50,907 nucleotides of DNA from Anaerolineaceae bacterium (GCA_017417055.1 JAFPZX010000056.1:1-50907), one strand, 5' to 3'. Positions 1-9,445 are shown, counted from the first letter of the stretch. Notes: generated from the letters alone by a model not told the origin. A program made the numbers and translations.

Positions 1-462
1 CAGAACGATGATCTTACCGCCATCCGGAACCTTTTCGACGAGGTCCAGACCGCAGACGTAACCGGCATTGTAGTTATCGGAACCGGCATAGGTCACGAGG
101 TAATCCATTTCAGTAACTTCGGTGTCGAAACCGAACATCGGGATGTCGGCATCCTTCAGAGCATCCAGACCAGGGGTGATACCATCGCGGTCAACGGGGT
201 TGACGAACATGGCTTTTACGCCGCGGCTGATCATGTCTTCGATCTGGGCGATCTGTTTTTCGTTGCTGTTCTGGGGATCCAGGGAGATAAGAGTGTCGCC
301 GTGAGCTTCAACAACTTCCTTGATCGAGCCCTCAAGGGCTACGAAGAACGGATTGGTGCCATCCATGCATGTATAGCCGATCAGGTTGCCTTCAGCAGAA
401 GCTGCGGCAAAGACACCGGCGAACATGCAAAGAGCGGTCAGTAAAACAAAAAGTTTACGCAT
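1..462 (-). CDS. Sugar ABC transporter substrate-binding protein, 3' part cut by window edge
   Basis: Reading the minus strand from an ATG at 460-462 gives an open frame of 154 codons that runs off the left edge. It starts with a Sec signal peptide (MRKLFVLLTALCMFAGVFA, cleavage near ASA/EG) and continues with NLIGYTCMDGTNPFF and a GVKAMFVNPVDRDG segment. These are typical of the ribose/galactose-type periplasmic-binding family (Peripla_BP_4, RbsB-like), which captures monosaccharides outside the membrane for an ABC importer. An AGGAGG ribosome-binding site (471-476 on the plus strand) lies 8 bases from the ATG. The gene diverges from a D-lyxose isomerase gene, so the ligand may be a pentose, but this is inference. 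The codons are strongly biased, as in highly expressed genes. The C-terminal half is outside the window. Confidence 0.88.
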   Translation of the reverse strand, partial: MRKLFVLLTALCMFAGVFAAASAEGNLIGYTCMDGTNPFFVALEGSIKEVVEAHGDTLISLDPQNSNEKQIAQIEDMISRGVKAMFVNPVDRDGITPGLDALKDADIPMFGFDTEVTEMDYLVTYAGSDNYNAGYVCGLDLVEKVPDGGKIIVL

Positions 463-520
463 AAGAATAACCTCCTAAAAAAAATGAACAGGCTTTATAA
501 GCCTTTATATACAAAAAAAA

Positions 521-548
521 ATTTTAATTAGCTTTTCCAATATGTCAA
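521..548 (-). promoter_or_regulatory. Promoter of the sugar-binding protein gene
   Basis: On the minus strand TTGACA (543-548) and TAAAAT (521-526) are 16 bases apart, a near-consensus sigma-70 promoter about 60 bases upstream of the start codon. A small palindrome AGGCTTTATAAGCCT (490-504) lies in the leader and could be an operator or hairpin. The rest of 463-777 is AT-rich. A weaker TATAAT at 698-703 may serve the divergent isomerase gene. Confidence 0.6.
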
Positions 549-777
549 TGGTGATGAAAATCAGGAAAATTGTAATAAAATGTAAAATTTTGTGATCAGT
601 TATCGTCTGAAGATGAAAATAGATCAATCGTGATAAGCGATTTTATGGATTCCACTGATTGGCTTTCGGAATTGTTTTGTAAATGCTGAATTATTGTTAT
701 AATTTATATCAGGAAAATTATAGCTGTCTGATATATTTGTCAGACTATTTTGTTATTCGTGTTTACAGGGTACTGCG

Positions 778-1461
778 ATGAAACGTTCAGAAATAAATCA
801 AATTATTAAAGAAATGGAACAGCTGATCTCCGATCATGGATTTTATCTGCCCCCCTTCTGTAATTGGACTCCGGAAGAGTGGAAGACAAAAAATCACGAG
901 TATGACGAGATTCGCGACAACATGCTGGGGTGGGATATCACCGATTTTGGCTCCGGTGATTTCAGCAAATGCGGGTTTGGCCTCATCACCCTTCGCAACG
1001 GGAACCAGCATGATCCGAAGTACAAAAAGGTTTATGCAGAAAAGCTGCTGTTTATGCGTGACGAGATGATGGCGCCGATGCATTTTCACTGGTTCAAATC
1101 AGAAGATATTATTAACCGCGGCGGTGGAACGCTTCTTATAAAAGTGTATAACGATGATGGTGAAGGCGGCCTTTCGGACAGCCCTGTAACCGTGAATTCC
1201 GATGGACGTTCTTATGAAGTCCCGGCGGGGTCCATGATCAGGCTGGAACCGGGCGAAAGCATCACCATTTGGCCGCATCAGTATCATGAATTCCATGTGG
1301 TGCCGGGCAGCGGGTCTGTTTTGATCGGCGAGGTTTCACAGTGCAATGATGACAACACAGATAACCGGTTCTATGAACCGGCGGGGCGTTTTCCCGAGAT
1401 CGAAGAGGATGAACCGCCCTACCGCCTGCTGTGCAATGAATATCCGCCGGCAGGAGAATAA
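778..1461 (+). CDS. D-lyxose isomerase (cupin-type)
   Basis: The 227-residue protein matches the D-lyxose ketol-isomerase family in length and layout. This enzyme interconverts D-lyxose and D-xylulose (also D-mannose and D-fructose) in the cytoplasm with a divalent metal. The cupin core has the metal-binding segment MHFHWFKSEDIINRGGG near residues 101-117 (H102, H104, E109 are probable ligands) and a second segment WPHQYHEFH near 165-173 that supplies the last histidine. The gene diverges from a sugar-binding protein gene, which fits a sugar catabolic role. An array of degenerate purine-rich words starts right after its stop codon. The start is the only good ATG before the conserved N-terminus. 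Confidence 0.88.
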   Translation: MKRSEINQIIKEMEQLISDHGFYLPPFCNWTPEEWKTKNHEYDEIRDNMLGWDITDFGSGDFSKCGFGLITLRNGNQHDPKYKKVYAEKLLFMRDEMMAPMHFHWFKSEDIINRGGGTLLIKVYNDDGEGGLSDSPVTVNSDGRSYEVPAGSMIRLEPGESITIWPHQYHEFHVVPGSGSVLIGEVSQCNDDNTDNRFYEPAGRFPEIEEDEPPYRLLCNEYPPAGE

Positions 1462-1520
1462 AATCGGGAACCAGGGGCCAGGGGCTGGAAATGAAGATGG
1501 AAGAATGATGAATGAAGAGT
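1462..1520 (+). repeat. Post-stop degenerate word array (G-rich class)
   Basis: Directly after the isomerase stop the sequence runs through words such as GGGAACCAGGGGCCAGGGG and then CTGGAAATGAAGATGG. A similar G-rich string follows argJ (30696-30727). No coding signal is seen here. Confidence 0.5.
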
Positions 1521-1563
1521 TGATTTCATGGCACTTGGGTGAATATTGATATGAATCGTAGGT

Positions 1564-2181
1564 ATGAATCAAAAAATAAATGTAATTATTAAAAGGTCAT
1601 TTGATATATTGGCATCCGCTCTGGGGCTGATTATTCTTTCACCCCTGCTTTTGATTTTGGCAGTGCTGGTGCGGCTCAACCTGGGTTCGCCGGTGTTTTT
1701 CCGTCAGGAGCGGCCGGGTCTGCATGAAAAGATATTCAATCTGTATAAATTCCGCTCCATGCGGGATGCTGTCGATAAAAATGGGAATGAATTACCGGAT
1801 GAACAGCGGCTTTCAAAGTTTGGCAAACTGCTGCGGGCGTCAAGCCTTGATGAATTGCCCGAGCTGTTCAATGTGCTGAAAGGGGATATGAGTCTTGTCG
1901 GTCCGCGTCCGCTGCTGGTAAAATATCTGCAGCTTTATAATGCTGAGCAGCACCGCCGTCATGATGTTCTTCCGGGAATCACCGGTTGGGCACAGGTCCA
2001 TGGGAGAAATGCCATCAGTTGGGAAGAAAAGTTCCGTCTGGATGTGTGGTATGTGGACAATTGGTCCCTCTGGCTGGATTTGAAGATCCTGTTTATGACG
2101 GTGAAAAAAGTGTTTATCCATGAGGGAATTTCCGCGGAAAATCAGGCAACGACGGAAGAGTTTCATGGAAACCGTGGATAG
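1564..2181 (+). CDS. Bacterial sugar transferase (polyprenyl-phosphate sugar-1-P transferase)
   Basis: This 205-residue protein belongs to the bacterial sugar transferase (PglC/WcaJ catalytic domain) family, which moves a sugar-1-phosphate from a UDP-sugar to undecaprenyl phosphate at the inner membrane face. One hydrophobic segment (about residues 14-36) forms the re-entrant anchor. It is followed by RQERPGLHEKIF, the KFRSM motif, and DELPELFNVL with KGDMSLVGPRP, which carry the Asp-Glu/Arg catalytic signature. The C-terminus has the family's GITGWAQVHGRN and WSLWLDLKIL stretches. The length fits the minimal monofunctional form. The neighbouring acyltransferase suggests decoration of a surface glycan, although no full polysaccharide cluster is present. 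Confidence 0.9.
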   Translation: MNQKINVIIKRSFDILASALGLIILSPLLLILAVLVRLNLGSPVFFRQERPGLHEKIFNLYKFRSMRDAVDKNGNELPDEQRLSKFGKLLRASSLDELPELFNVLKGDMSLVGPRPLLVKYLQLYNAEQHRRHDVLPGITGWAQVHGRNAISWEEKFRLDVWYVDNWSLWLDLKILFMTVKKVFIHEGISAENQATTEEFHGNRG

Positions 2182-2231
2182 AGGTATAAAGTTTTTTCTT
2201 TGGCAATTTTTTACAGGGTGTTTGAATTAAA

Positions 2232-3320
2232 ATGCAAAAAATAGAGGAAATCAAAGACAAACGGAATTATGGAATCGATCTTCTCCGCATTTTGGCAGGA
2301 TTTTATGTCATTGTCTTGCACGCTTTCGGAAGGGGTGGTGTATTGGAAAACCTTCCTGAAGAAACAATTTCGTTTAGGGTTGTTTGGATGCTTGAAATTA
2401 TCTCCTACAGCGCGGTCAATATTTTTGTTTTGATCAGTGGGTTTAATAGCATTACAGAAAAAGAAAGAAAAAATGACTGGTCGGGGATAATCTGCCTCTG
2501 GCTTGAGGTTGTTTATTACAGCGTATTTGTGTATATTATTCTGAGTCTGGTCAAAGGTTTTACGATCCGGGCGGAAAGTATTTTGGGACATCTTTTCCCG
2601 ATTCTGAACAATGGAGATTATTGGTTCTTTTCATCGTATATTTGTCTTTTTTCCCTTAAACCAATTATTGATAAAGGTATCAGAAATACCGATGCATTGC
2701 AAATGAAGATACTTATCGGCATTTTTTTTCTTTTCATCAGCGTTTATTCAGTAATCAGGGATCCCTTTTTTTTGATATTAGGACAGTCCCCTTTTTGGTT
2801 CGTTATTCTGTATATTATCGGAGCGGGAATAAAGAAATGCCAATTTGATAAAAAATTTTCAAACATTCAGCTAATTGTTTTATTGATTGTCATGATTTTG
2901 ATCACCTGGGTGAGTAAATGTTATGGCAGGACTTTTTATATTTTTAATCACAGGATTCATGACCGTACCCTTATTTCTTCATATACAAGCCCAACGGAAT
3001 TGGTAAGTGCTGTTTTGCATGTCCTGATTTTTTCAAAGCTGAATATTCCTGCTTTTCTAAAGAAAACAATCAGGTTTGCGGCACCGTCTGTTTTTGCAAT
3101 ATATTTGATTAATACACATCCGCTTTATTGGAACTATGAGCTGAATAATAAATTTCTGGCTTATGCTCCTCGCCGTATTTCTGTTCTTTTGCCAAAAATA
3201 ATGATTTACAGTATATCTTTCTTTTGTTTTGCTATTCTGATTGATAAAATCCGGCAATTTATCTTTCAAAAGTTTCAAATCAGGGAAAAAATATATAAAT
3301 TGTTGTATACTCACAAGTAA
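2232..3320 (+). CDS. Acyltransferase 3 family membrane protein
   Basis: A 362-residue polytopic protein with about ten hydrophobic segments. It begins with the acyltransferase-3 signature GIDLLRILAGFYVIVLHA, including the conserved histidine of the first helix. This family O-acetylates or O-acylates surface sugars, using cytoplasmic acyl donors. It follows the sugar transferase by about 50 bases and is probably co-transcribed, so a role in modifying an exported glycan is a reasonable inference. The gene is visibly richer in A and T than its neighbours, with runs of T and A in third positions, which could mean recent acquisition. The substrate cannot be predicted. Confidence 0.85.
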   Translation: MQKIEEIKDKRNYGIDLLRILAGFYVIVLHAFGRGGVLENLPEETISFRVVWMLEIISYSAVNIFVLISGFNSITEKERKNDWSGIICLWLEVVYYSVFVYIILSLVKGFTIRAESILGHLFPILNNGDYWFFSSYICLFSLKPIIDKGIRNTDALQMKILIGIFFLFISVYSVIRDPFFLILGQSPFWFVILYIIGAGIKKCQFDKKFSNIQLIVLLIVMILITWVSKCYGRTFYIFNHRIHDRTLISSYTSPTELVSAVLHVLIFSKLNIPAFLKKTIRFAAPSVFAIYLINTHPLYWNYELNNKFLAYAPRRISVLLPKIMIYSISFFCFAILIDKIRQFIFQKFQIREKIYKLLYTHK

Positions 3321-3405
3321 AATGGAGAAAACATCATTTATTTTAAAAATGGAAATGTTATTTCTTTATGCAGCAGGATTGATTTAAAAGTTTTTTATGC
3401 AGAAT

Positions 3406-3434
3406 GAGTCAGCGAAAACTGGTTGCTTTGACTC
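3406..3434 (+). repeat. GAGTCA/TGACTC palindromic repeat, copy 1
   Basis: GAGTCA at 3406-3411 and TGACTC at 3429-3434 enclose a core ending GGTTGCTTTGACTC, followed by GGCGCTGAA. The same arrangement recurs at 11510-11571, 27068-27095, 28370-28408 and 39880-39942. The rest of 3321-3445 holds nothing else I recognise. Confidence 0.7.
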
Positions 3435-3466
3435 GGCGCTGAATAATGATAAATATGGGAGCAATT

Positions 3467-5527
3467 TTGAAGAAGATCCTTTTATTGATATTGATGTTTG
3501 TTTTACTGTCCCTTTTTGTTGGATGCAATATTCCCACGCCGCAGCAGTATCCGGGTGAGCCGACTCCGGATTTAAATATAATACTGACAACAATTGCTGA
3601 TGTGCATCAAAACGATATTTCCGGTTCATCAACTGCAAATCAGGAATCGTCTTCCCCGGTTGAGACCACAGAATCATCCTCATCTGAAATTGATACTGAA
3701 CAGTTGTTACTTCCGACAGATACACAGGAACCCTCTCCTGAACCAACCGAGCTGCCTCGGAAAGTTGAAACCTTAACGATTTGCCTCGGAAAAGAACCTC
3801 GGACGCTGTTTTTCTATGATGAATCTTCTCAGGCAATGTGGTCTGTTTTGGAAAGTATTTATGATGGACCGTTTGATATGGGGAACGGAAAGGCTGAACC
3901 TGTGATTTTTGACAGCATTACGGTCGCGTCGGAGCCTGTTTCAGTCGTTCGCGGTGACGTGATTGTGGATTTAGACGGGGATGCGGTTGAAATGAAGCCG
4001 GGAACTGTTTTTATGAGTGCTGAACCACTTGAAAACTGTGCCGGAAAAGCTTGCCTTTCAACCTGGACATCCTTGATGGAAGAAGCTGAAATCAATCAGA
4101 CAGTCATCACTTTTGTTTTGAAAGATGGCCTGAAATGGAATGACGGAACGCCTCTTACCGCAGAAGATTCGGTTTATTCCATGACTGTAAATGGAATGAA
4201 AGGGATCAGAGCATCCAAACAAATCTATAATCTTACGGAAAGTTATGTTGTTTTGGATGAAAAAACTATTGAATGGCGGGGATTGCCCGGTTATGTTCCG
4301 GATGATCCGTCTGATGTTTTCTGGACTCCGCTGCCGAGTCACAAAATGAAAGGCATGAGCGCCGAGGACCTTCTCGCATCTGACTTTGTAAATCGGAATC
4401 CTATGGGATGGGGCGCCTGGCAGATTGTTTCCTGGGACAAAGGAGAACAAATCGTCGCAGAAAGGAATCCTTATTATGTTGGCTCAAATGGAGAAGAACC
4501 ATACTTTGACAGAATCGTTTACAGATTTTATGGCCTTCCCGGTGATAATAACATAGAGGCACTGAAAAGCGGTGTCTGCGATATTATTGATACATCCGTT
4601 GATCTTGGAGCAGATTTGGAACCGATACTGGAAGATGTCCGTGATGGAAAAATGTCTGTCTATATTCGTCCGGACCTTTCGCGTCAGGAAATTGTTTTCA
4701 ACCTGATTCCTCCCGCGAACCAGTGGGCCAGTGTTTCTCTCCTTCCGCGGGAATTGCGGACAGCCATTCAGCAGGGAATCAACCGGCAGTCCATCATCCG
4801 ACAGGTGCTTTACGGTCAGTCGGAGATTCCCTCAGATTTTTATCCGGCTGATCATGTAAAACATAATGCCGCTCTTGAACCTGTGACGTATGATCCCGAA
4901 GCTGCGAAAGCCTCTCTTGAGGCGCTTGGTTGGACATATCCGGAAGATGGTTCGCAAAGCGGCAGAATTGCGTCCGCGGTACCGGGACTGATGTATGGAA
5001 CGCAGCTCGCTTTTTCTCTGACGATTGCCGATACGCCATTCGCGAAAAAGGCTGCTGAGATGATCCGGGATGATTTGGCTGAGATCGGGATTGGAGTGAA
5101 AATCGATGCATTGCCGCTGAGTGAGTTTTATGCGCAGGGACCGGATGGCGTTATTTTCGGCCAGAAATTCAATACAGCCATGTTTGCCTGGGCCGGGGGA
5201 AAGGATCCCTGTGAAATTTATGTCAGCAGCCAAATTCCTTCTTCTGAAAACCATTGGGTTGGTACAAATGTGGGGAGTTACGCGAGTGAAGAATATGACG
5301 ACGCCTGTCTGCTTGCGGATGAGACGGAAACGGACGCGGGTAAGATCTTTGCGGATGATATTCCGACGATCCCTTTGTATTTCAATATCTCCATTGCGGC
5401 ATCTTCCAATCATATCTGCGGTATTTCCGACAAGATCGGTTCAAGAAGTGTGTTGTGGAATATGGAACAGTTCAGCCGTTCTGAGGAAAACTGTGCTGTT
5501 TCGCAATGGAATGACATTTATAAATGA
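3467..5527 (+). CDS. Family-5 (oligopeptide/nickel-type) solute-binding lipoprotein
   Basis: The protein resembles SBP_bac_5 lipoproteins, which bind peptides or other solutes outside the membrane for ABC import. The best start is a TTG at 3467, five bases after GGGAG, giving MKKILLLILMFVLLSLFVGC with a lipobox ending at Cys. The open frame extends to an ATG at 3446 with no ribosome-binding site. After the lipid anchor comes a Ser/Thr/Glu/Pro-rich linker of about 80 residues. The family core follows (LKDGLKWNDGTPLTAEDSVY, then RNPMGWGAWQIVSWDKGE). The domain is interrupted early by an unusual acidic insertion around residues 125-200. No permease or ATPase genes adjoin it, so the ligand is unknown and it may be an orphan receptor. 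Confidence 0.82.
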   Translation: MKKILLLILMFVLLSLFVGCNIPTPQQYPGEPTPDLNIILTTIADVHQNDISGSSTANQESSSPVETTESSSSEIDTEQLLLPTDTQEPSPEPTELPRKVETLTICLGKEPRTLFFYDESSQAMWSVLESIYDGPFDMGNGKAEPVIFDSITVASEPVSVVRGDVIVDLDGDAVEMKPGTVFMSAEPLENCAGKACLSTWTSLMEEAEINQTVITFVLKDGLKWNDGTPLTAEDSVYSMTVNGMKGIRASKQIYNLTESYVVLDEKTIEWRGLPGYVPDDPSDVFWTPLPSHKMKGMSAEDLLASDFVNRNPMGWGAWQIVSWDKGEQIVAERNPYYVGSNGEEPYFDRIVYRFYGLPGDNNIEALKSGVCDIIDTSVDLGADLEPILEDVRDGKMSVYIRPDLSRQEIVFNLIPPANQWASVSLLPRELRTAIQQGINRQSIIRQVLYGQSEIPSDFYPADHVKHNAALEPVTYDPEAAKASLEALGWTYPEDGSQSGRIASAVPGLMYGTQLAFSLTIADTPFAKKAAEMIRDDLAEIGIGVKIDALPLSEFYAQGPDGVIFGQKFNTAMFAWAGGKDPCEIYVSSQIPSSENHWVGTNVGSYASEEYDDACLLADETETDAGKIFADDIPTIPLYFNISIAASSNHICGISDKIGSRSVLWNMEQFSRSEENCAVSQWNDIYK

Positions 5528-5532
5528 AGCTA

Positions 5533-5590
5533 TGATTAATTGATGTTCGGGGACGGTTTTTGTGTGAAGTGCAGTGCTGTCCTCTCATAT
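5533..5590 (+). repeat. MITE-like repeat, GGGGACGG core, copy 1
   Basis: TGATTAATTGATG is followed by TTCGGGGACGGTTTT and, after a short loop, GTGCTGTCCTCTC. This matches the better preserved copy at 24940-25031 and, reversed, 33855-33945. The right end is poorly conserved here. Confidence 0.6.
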
Positions 5591-5647
5591 TTGCAGGAAT
5601 AAGTGAGCGGAGCTCGGTTTATATGAAAATTTAATTAACGAAAAATC

Positions 5648-7888
5648 ATGAAAAAGAAAATTGGAGCTGTTCAGGCAGCTGCAATGCTGCTCATGGGTAT
5701 TTTTGTTGGGTTGAAATTTCATCCCTCTCTGATAATCTGCGTCGTGATATTCGCTGCAGGTCTGACGGGAGGGATTTTCTTTTATCTGCGTGGAAAGGGA
5801 TATATCCTTGATCAGCTTCCGAAAAGGGTATCACGCCTGTTTTTTTGTATTGTGATTTTTGCTGTCGGCATGATCCGCGTGTCTTTGATTCCTGCAGACC
5901 GTCCCGCAAAAGCAATCGAAAATTTTGCGGAACAGCAGGTTAAAGATTTGACAGGGTTTATTATTGCTCCGCCGGTCACTACTCCTTCCAGAACATATTT
6001 ACGAGTACAGCTGGAGAACAAACAACTTGAAAGCACTTTGCCAAATGAAGGCAGGGTGATGCTGATATTTTATGATGATATCAAGACAGAATTTCATTAT
6101 GGCGACCGCCTGTCTGTCAGCGGAAAAATCATCTTGCCTCCGGACTCCGGCAGCGGTTTCAGCTATCGGGAGTATCTTGCCCGTTCAGGGATCAGCACGA
6201 TGATCAACAATCCTTTTGTTAAAATTCTTCCTGGATTTTCGGGCAGCGTGGCGATGTCATATATTTACCGGCTGCGGAAGACGCTTGTTGATCAGATATA
6301 TCGGCTTTTCTCAAAACAGGAAGGGGCATTGATGGCCGGGATTCTGCTTGGTGATGAGTCGAAAATCACTTCAGATATTGACCGTGCTTTTCAAAAAACA
6401 GGCACTGCTCACATTATCGCCATATCCGGTGCGAATTTTACCCTGCTGACCTGGGTTCTTATGCGTATTGTCCGTCGTTTGTTTCCGAATTGGTGGGCTC
6501 CGCCAATTATTATGATCCCGTTTATCTGGTTTTATACGGTATTAGTGGGAGGCAATTCCGCGGTAGTGCGCGCTGCTTTGATGTGCGGCCTAAGTATTAT
6601 CGGGTCCTCTATTGGAAGGACGGAGAATGGTGTCAATAATCTCGCGCTGACTTCTGCCGCAATGACGCTTTGGGATCCGAACGCGCTTTTCGATCTCGGT
6701 TTTCAGCTTTCCGCAACCGCAACGCTGGGTATTCTGCTCTATTCGGAACCGCTGTGTAATCTTGTGCGGGCTGTGATTGCTAAAATATATCCAAAAATCA
6801 CAGAAGAGCTGCTGACTTCCATTGTTCGTGTTTTAAATGAATTGTGTTTGATGTCGTTCAGTGCACAGGTATATACATTATGGGTTTCTGCTCAGGCTTT
6901 TGGACGAATTTCTTTAATCGCACCGTTAGCGAATTTTCTGATTGCGCCTTTTCAATCCTTGATCATGATTGGCGGTTTTCTTGTCCTTCTGTTGAGTTTT
7001 ATATTCTATCCGCTTGGAGATGCTGGCGCATGGCTGGTTTGGGCTGCCCCGGCTTTGACTATACGGATCGTGCAGCGGTGCGCTGCGGTGGAATGGGGGG
7101 CTGTTTATTTTGAGTTATCTCCGTTTCAGGCCTGGCTGATTATCGGTGGGATCACAGCGCTTTGGACAGGCCGCTATGCTCTGATGAGTTCTTTCCGGAA
7201 ACGATTTTTTCAGCCTTATGCGGCAATGCTGCTGCTTTTTGTGGCAGTGATGATTTGGGTCAATGTGACGGAAAGGCTCAAACATCAAACCTCGATTGAA
7301 TTCTATCAGGCCGGTTCTGCTATGAAATTGTCGGTCCGGTCTCCTGAAAACCGCCTTTTTCTTATTGGGGACAACCTGACAAATTATGCTGCTCAGGATT
7401 TATTGGAAAAAAAGATCCTGCCTGTTGTCTCTCTTCCTGAAGCAGCCTGGATCGATATTTCTGAAGAGTGGATGCGCAGGAAATTTCTTGCGTCTGATGC
7501 TGCCGGGGAGCTTTCTTTGCTTTATCTCAACGGCGAATTGGCTGATAAAACGGCAGATGCACCGGAGAGAATGTCGGACGGCACTGTTTTCACTATGGAT
7601 GGGATTAAAGTTTTCTTCGTTACTTCGTACATGAATAAACGCGTTTGGGTTATTGAAGATAAGAACTATATGGTGTTATTTCCAAATGGAGTTCCTCCAA
7701 GCCGTATTTTTACAGATTCAATTCCGGATTTGGAAAGGATTGCTTTGATTATACTCGGAAAAAGAGATGATAAAGTGATATGGAATGATTATTGTATAAA
7801 GAACAGATATTGTCCTCAGATTGAAGATTTCTCGGAGAATACTGAAGTTACCTTTTTCCTTTCGAAAGATGGAATTTCTTATCGCTGA
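5648..7888 (+). CDS. comEC: ComEC/Rec2-family DNA-uptake channel
   Basis: This 746-residue membrane protein has the ComEC architecture. Two N-terminal transmembrane helices are followed by an OB-like DUF4131 region (about 90-200; YGDRLSVSGKI) and the Competence domain, which begins MAGILLGDESKI and continues HIIAISGANFTLL. ComEC forms the inner-membrane channel for single-stranded DNA during natural transformation. The C-terminal about 170 residues sit where family members usually carry a metallo-beta-lactamase-like domain. I see no HxHxDH motif there, so that domain appears degenerate or replaced. No other competence genes lie nearby. The ATG at 5648 has no clear ribosome-binding site. Confidence 0.85.
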   Translation: MKKKIGAVQAAAMLLMGIFVGLKFHPSLIICVVIFAAGLTGGIFFYLRGKGYILDQLPKRVSRLFFCIVIFAVGMIRVSLIPADRPAKAIENFAEQQVKDLTGFIIAPPVTTPSRTYLRVQLENKQLESTLPNEGRVMLIFYDDIKTEFHYGDRLSVSGKIILPPDSGSGFSYREYLARSGISTMINNPFVKILPGFSGSVAMSYIYRLRKTLVDQIYRLFSKQEGALMAGILLGDESKITSDIDRAFQKTGTAHIIAISGANFTLLTWVLMRIVRRLFPNWWAPPIIMIPFIWFYTVLVGGNSAVVRAALMCGLSIIGSSIGRTENGVNNLALTSAAMTLWDPNALFDLGFQLSATATLGILLYSEPLCNLVRAVIAKIYPKITEELLTSIVRVLNELCLMSFSAQVYTLWVSAQAFGRISLIAPLANFLIAPFQSLIMIGGFLVLLLSFIFYPLGDAGAWLVWAAPALTIRIVQRCAAVEWGAVYFELSPFQAWLIIGGITALWTGRYALMSSFRKRFFQPYAAMLLLFVAVMIWVNVTERLKHQTSIEFYQAGSAMKLSVRSPENRLFLIGDNLTNYAAQDLLEKKILPVVSLPEAAWIDISEEWMRRKFLASDAAGELSLLYLNGELADKTADAPERMSDGTVFTMDGIKVFFVTSYMNKRVWVIEDKNYMVLFPNGVPPSRIFTDSIPDLERIALIILGKRDDKVIWNDYCIKNRYCPQIEDFSENTEVTFFLSKDGISYR

Positions 7889-8095
7889 AACAGCATCAAA
7901 ACGTCTGTCTCCGTTCGCTGCGAATCAGAACGAAGCACATGGGAACAGATCGGTGCAGCTTGGTTAAAAATTACAAATTTATTACTTTTTGCATAATTAT
8001 CAAGATGTTTGACTATAGCGGAAATCGTGAAAATTTGATAGAATCATTCAATATATGCATAATCCTCGGATGAGGTTGAAAATGGAGATTGCCCA

Positions 8096-9373
8096 ATGAA
8101 TAGTAACGATGTATTAGCAGTAATTCTTGGCGGCGGCCGTGGTACCCGGCTTTTTCCGCTGACACAGATCAGATCCAAACCGGCTGTGCCGATTGCCGGG
8201 CAGTATCGTTTGATCGATATTCCGATCAGCAATTGTATCAATTCCAATATTTTTAAAATCGCGGTGCTGACGCAGTTCAATTCCGTTTCACTCCATCGTC
8301 ATATTACAGATACTTATCAGTTTGACCGCTTCCATTCCGGATGGGTCCAGATTTGGGCAGCTGAACAGACTATGGACAACGCGGACTGGTATCAGGGAAC
8401 AGCAGACGCGGTGCGGAAGCAACTCAGCCAGATCGTTTCCGCAAATTGTAAGTATGTCCTGATCCTTGCCGGTGACCATTTGTATCGCTGCAACTATGAT
8501 GAAATGCTGCAGTTCCATAAGGACCATAATGCCGCCGTCACAGTCGCTGTGCAGCCGGTTCGCAAGGAAGAAGCTCCCCGTTTAGGTTTGTTGAAGACCA
8601 ATGAGGAAGGCCGCATCATCGATTTCAAAGAAAAACCGAAAGATCCGGTGATTATCGAATCCATGAAGAGCACAGATGATCCGGAACGGCCGATTCTTGG
8701 TTCTATGGGTATTTATATTTTCAACACCGATCTGCTTGTAGATATCCTTTCTACGAAGGATTATTCTGACTTCGGCAACAATGTGATCCCGTATGCCATT
8801 GACCACAGCGACGTGTTTGGGTGGAGATTTGACTACTACTGGGAAGATATCGGTACTATCCGTTCCTTCTATGAAACCAATCTGGCGCTGACCAATGACA
8901 GACCGCCATTCAATTTCTACGATCCGAAGCACCCGATCTATACAATCGCAACAACCATGCCTTCCGCCAAGGTCTTCAATACCCGCCTGGATCATGTTCT
9001 TATAGCCCGCGGTGCCCGTGTGAAGGCTGAGAGTATTGAGCGCTCTATCGTCGGCGTGATGAGCTATATCGATACCGGAACTATTATTAAAAACAGTATC
9101 ATCATGGGCGCGGAAAACGAAAAATACATCCTTCAGGCTGATCAGAATTCTGAAGAATTCGGTGTGAAGATTGGCGTCGGGAAAAACTGCTTTATCGAGA
9201 ATGCGATTATTGACAAAAATGCCCGCATCGGTGATAATGTGGTTATCAAAGCGTTTCCGGCTGGGACCGAACTGGATGACCCGCAGGAACCGAAGCGCTA
9301 CTATGTACGCGACGGCATCGTGGTGATCCCAAAGAATGCTGTTATCGAATCCGATACTGTGATCGAACCGTAA
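8096..9373 (+). CDS. glgC: Glucose-1-phosphate adenylyltransferase
   Basis: The 425-residue protein is an ADP-glucose pyrophosphorylase, making ADP-glucose from ATP and glucose-1-phosphate for glycogen synthesis. The nucleotidyltransferase domain opens with LGGGRGTRLFPLT at about residues 12-24. It continues with RSKPAVPIAGQYRLIDIP, WYQGTADAVRKQL and ILAGDHLY, and has a FKEKP segment near 180. A left-handed beta-helix region of hexapeptide-like repeats follows (GARVKAESIERSIVG, KNCFIENAIID). GGAG lies 8 bases before the ATG. No other glg genes are adjacent, and a strong terminator follows, so the gene appears to be monocistronic. Confidence 0.95.
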   Translation: MNSNDVLAVILGGGRGTRLFPLTQIRSKPAVPIAGQYRLIDIPISNCINSNIFKIAVLTQFNSVSLHRHITDTYQFDRFHSGWVQIWAAEQTMDNADWYQGTADAVRKQLSQIVSANCKYVLILAGDHLYRCNYDEMLQFHKDHNAAVTVAVQPVRKEEAPRLGLLKTNEEGRIIDFKEKPKDPVIIESMKSTDDPERPILGSMGIYIFNTDLLVDILSTKDYSDFGNNVIPYAIDHSDVFGWRFDYYWEDIGTIRSFYETNLALTNDRPPFNFYDPKHPIYTIATTMPSAKVFNTRLDHVLIARGARVKAESIERSIVGVMSYIDTGTIIKNSIIMGAENEKYILQADQNSEEFGVKIGVGKNCFIENAIIDKNARIGDNVVIKAFPAGTELDDPQEPKRYYVRDGIVVIPKNAVIESDTVIEP

Positions 9374-9403
9374 GCTTTTACCTATCGTTTAATATTTTTT
9401 CTC

Positions 9404-9445
9404 TGGGTGCTTTCTCTGTGATCAGTGGAAGCACTCCTTTTTTTT
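9404..9445 (+). terminator. Rho-independent terminator of glgC
   Basis: GGGTGCTT (9405-9412) pairs with AAGCACTCC (9429-9437) and is followed by eight T residues. The remaining spacer to 9553 holds no gene. Confidence 0.8.
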
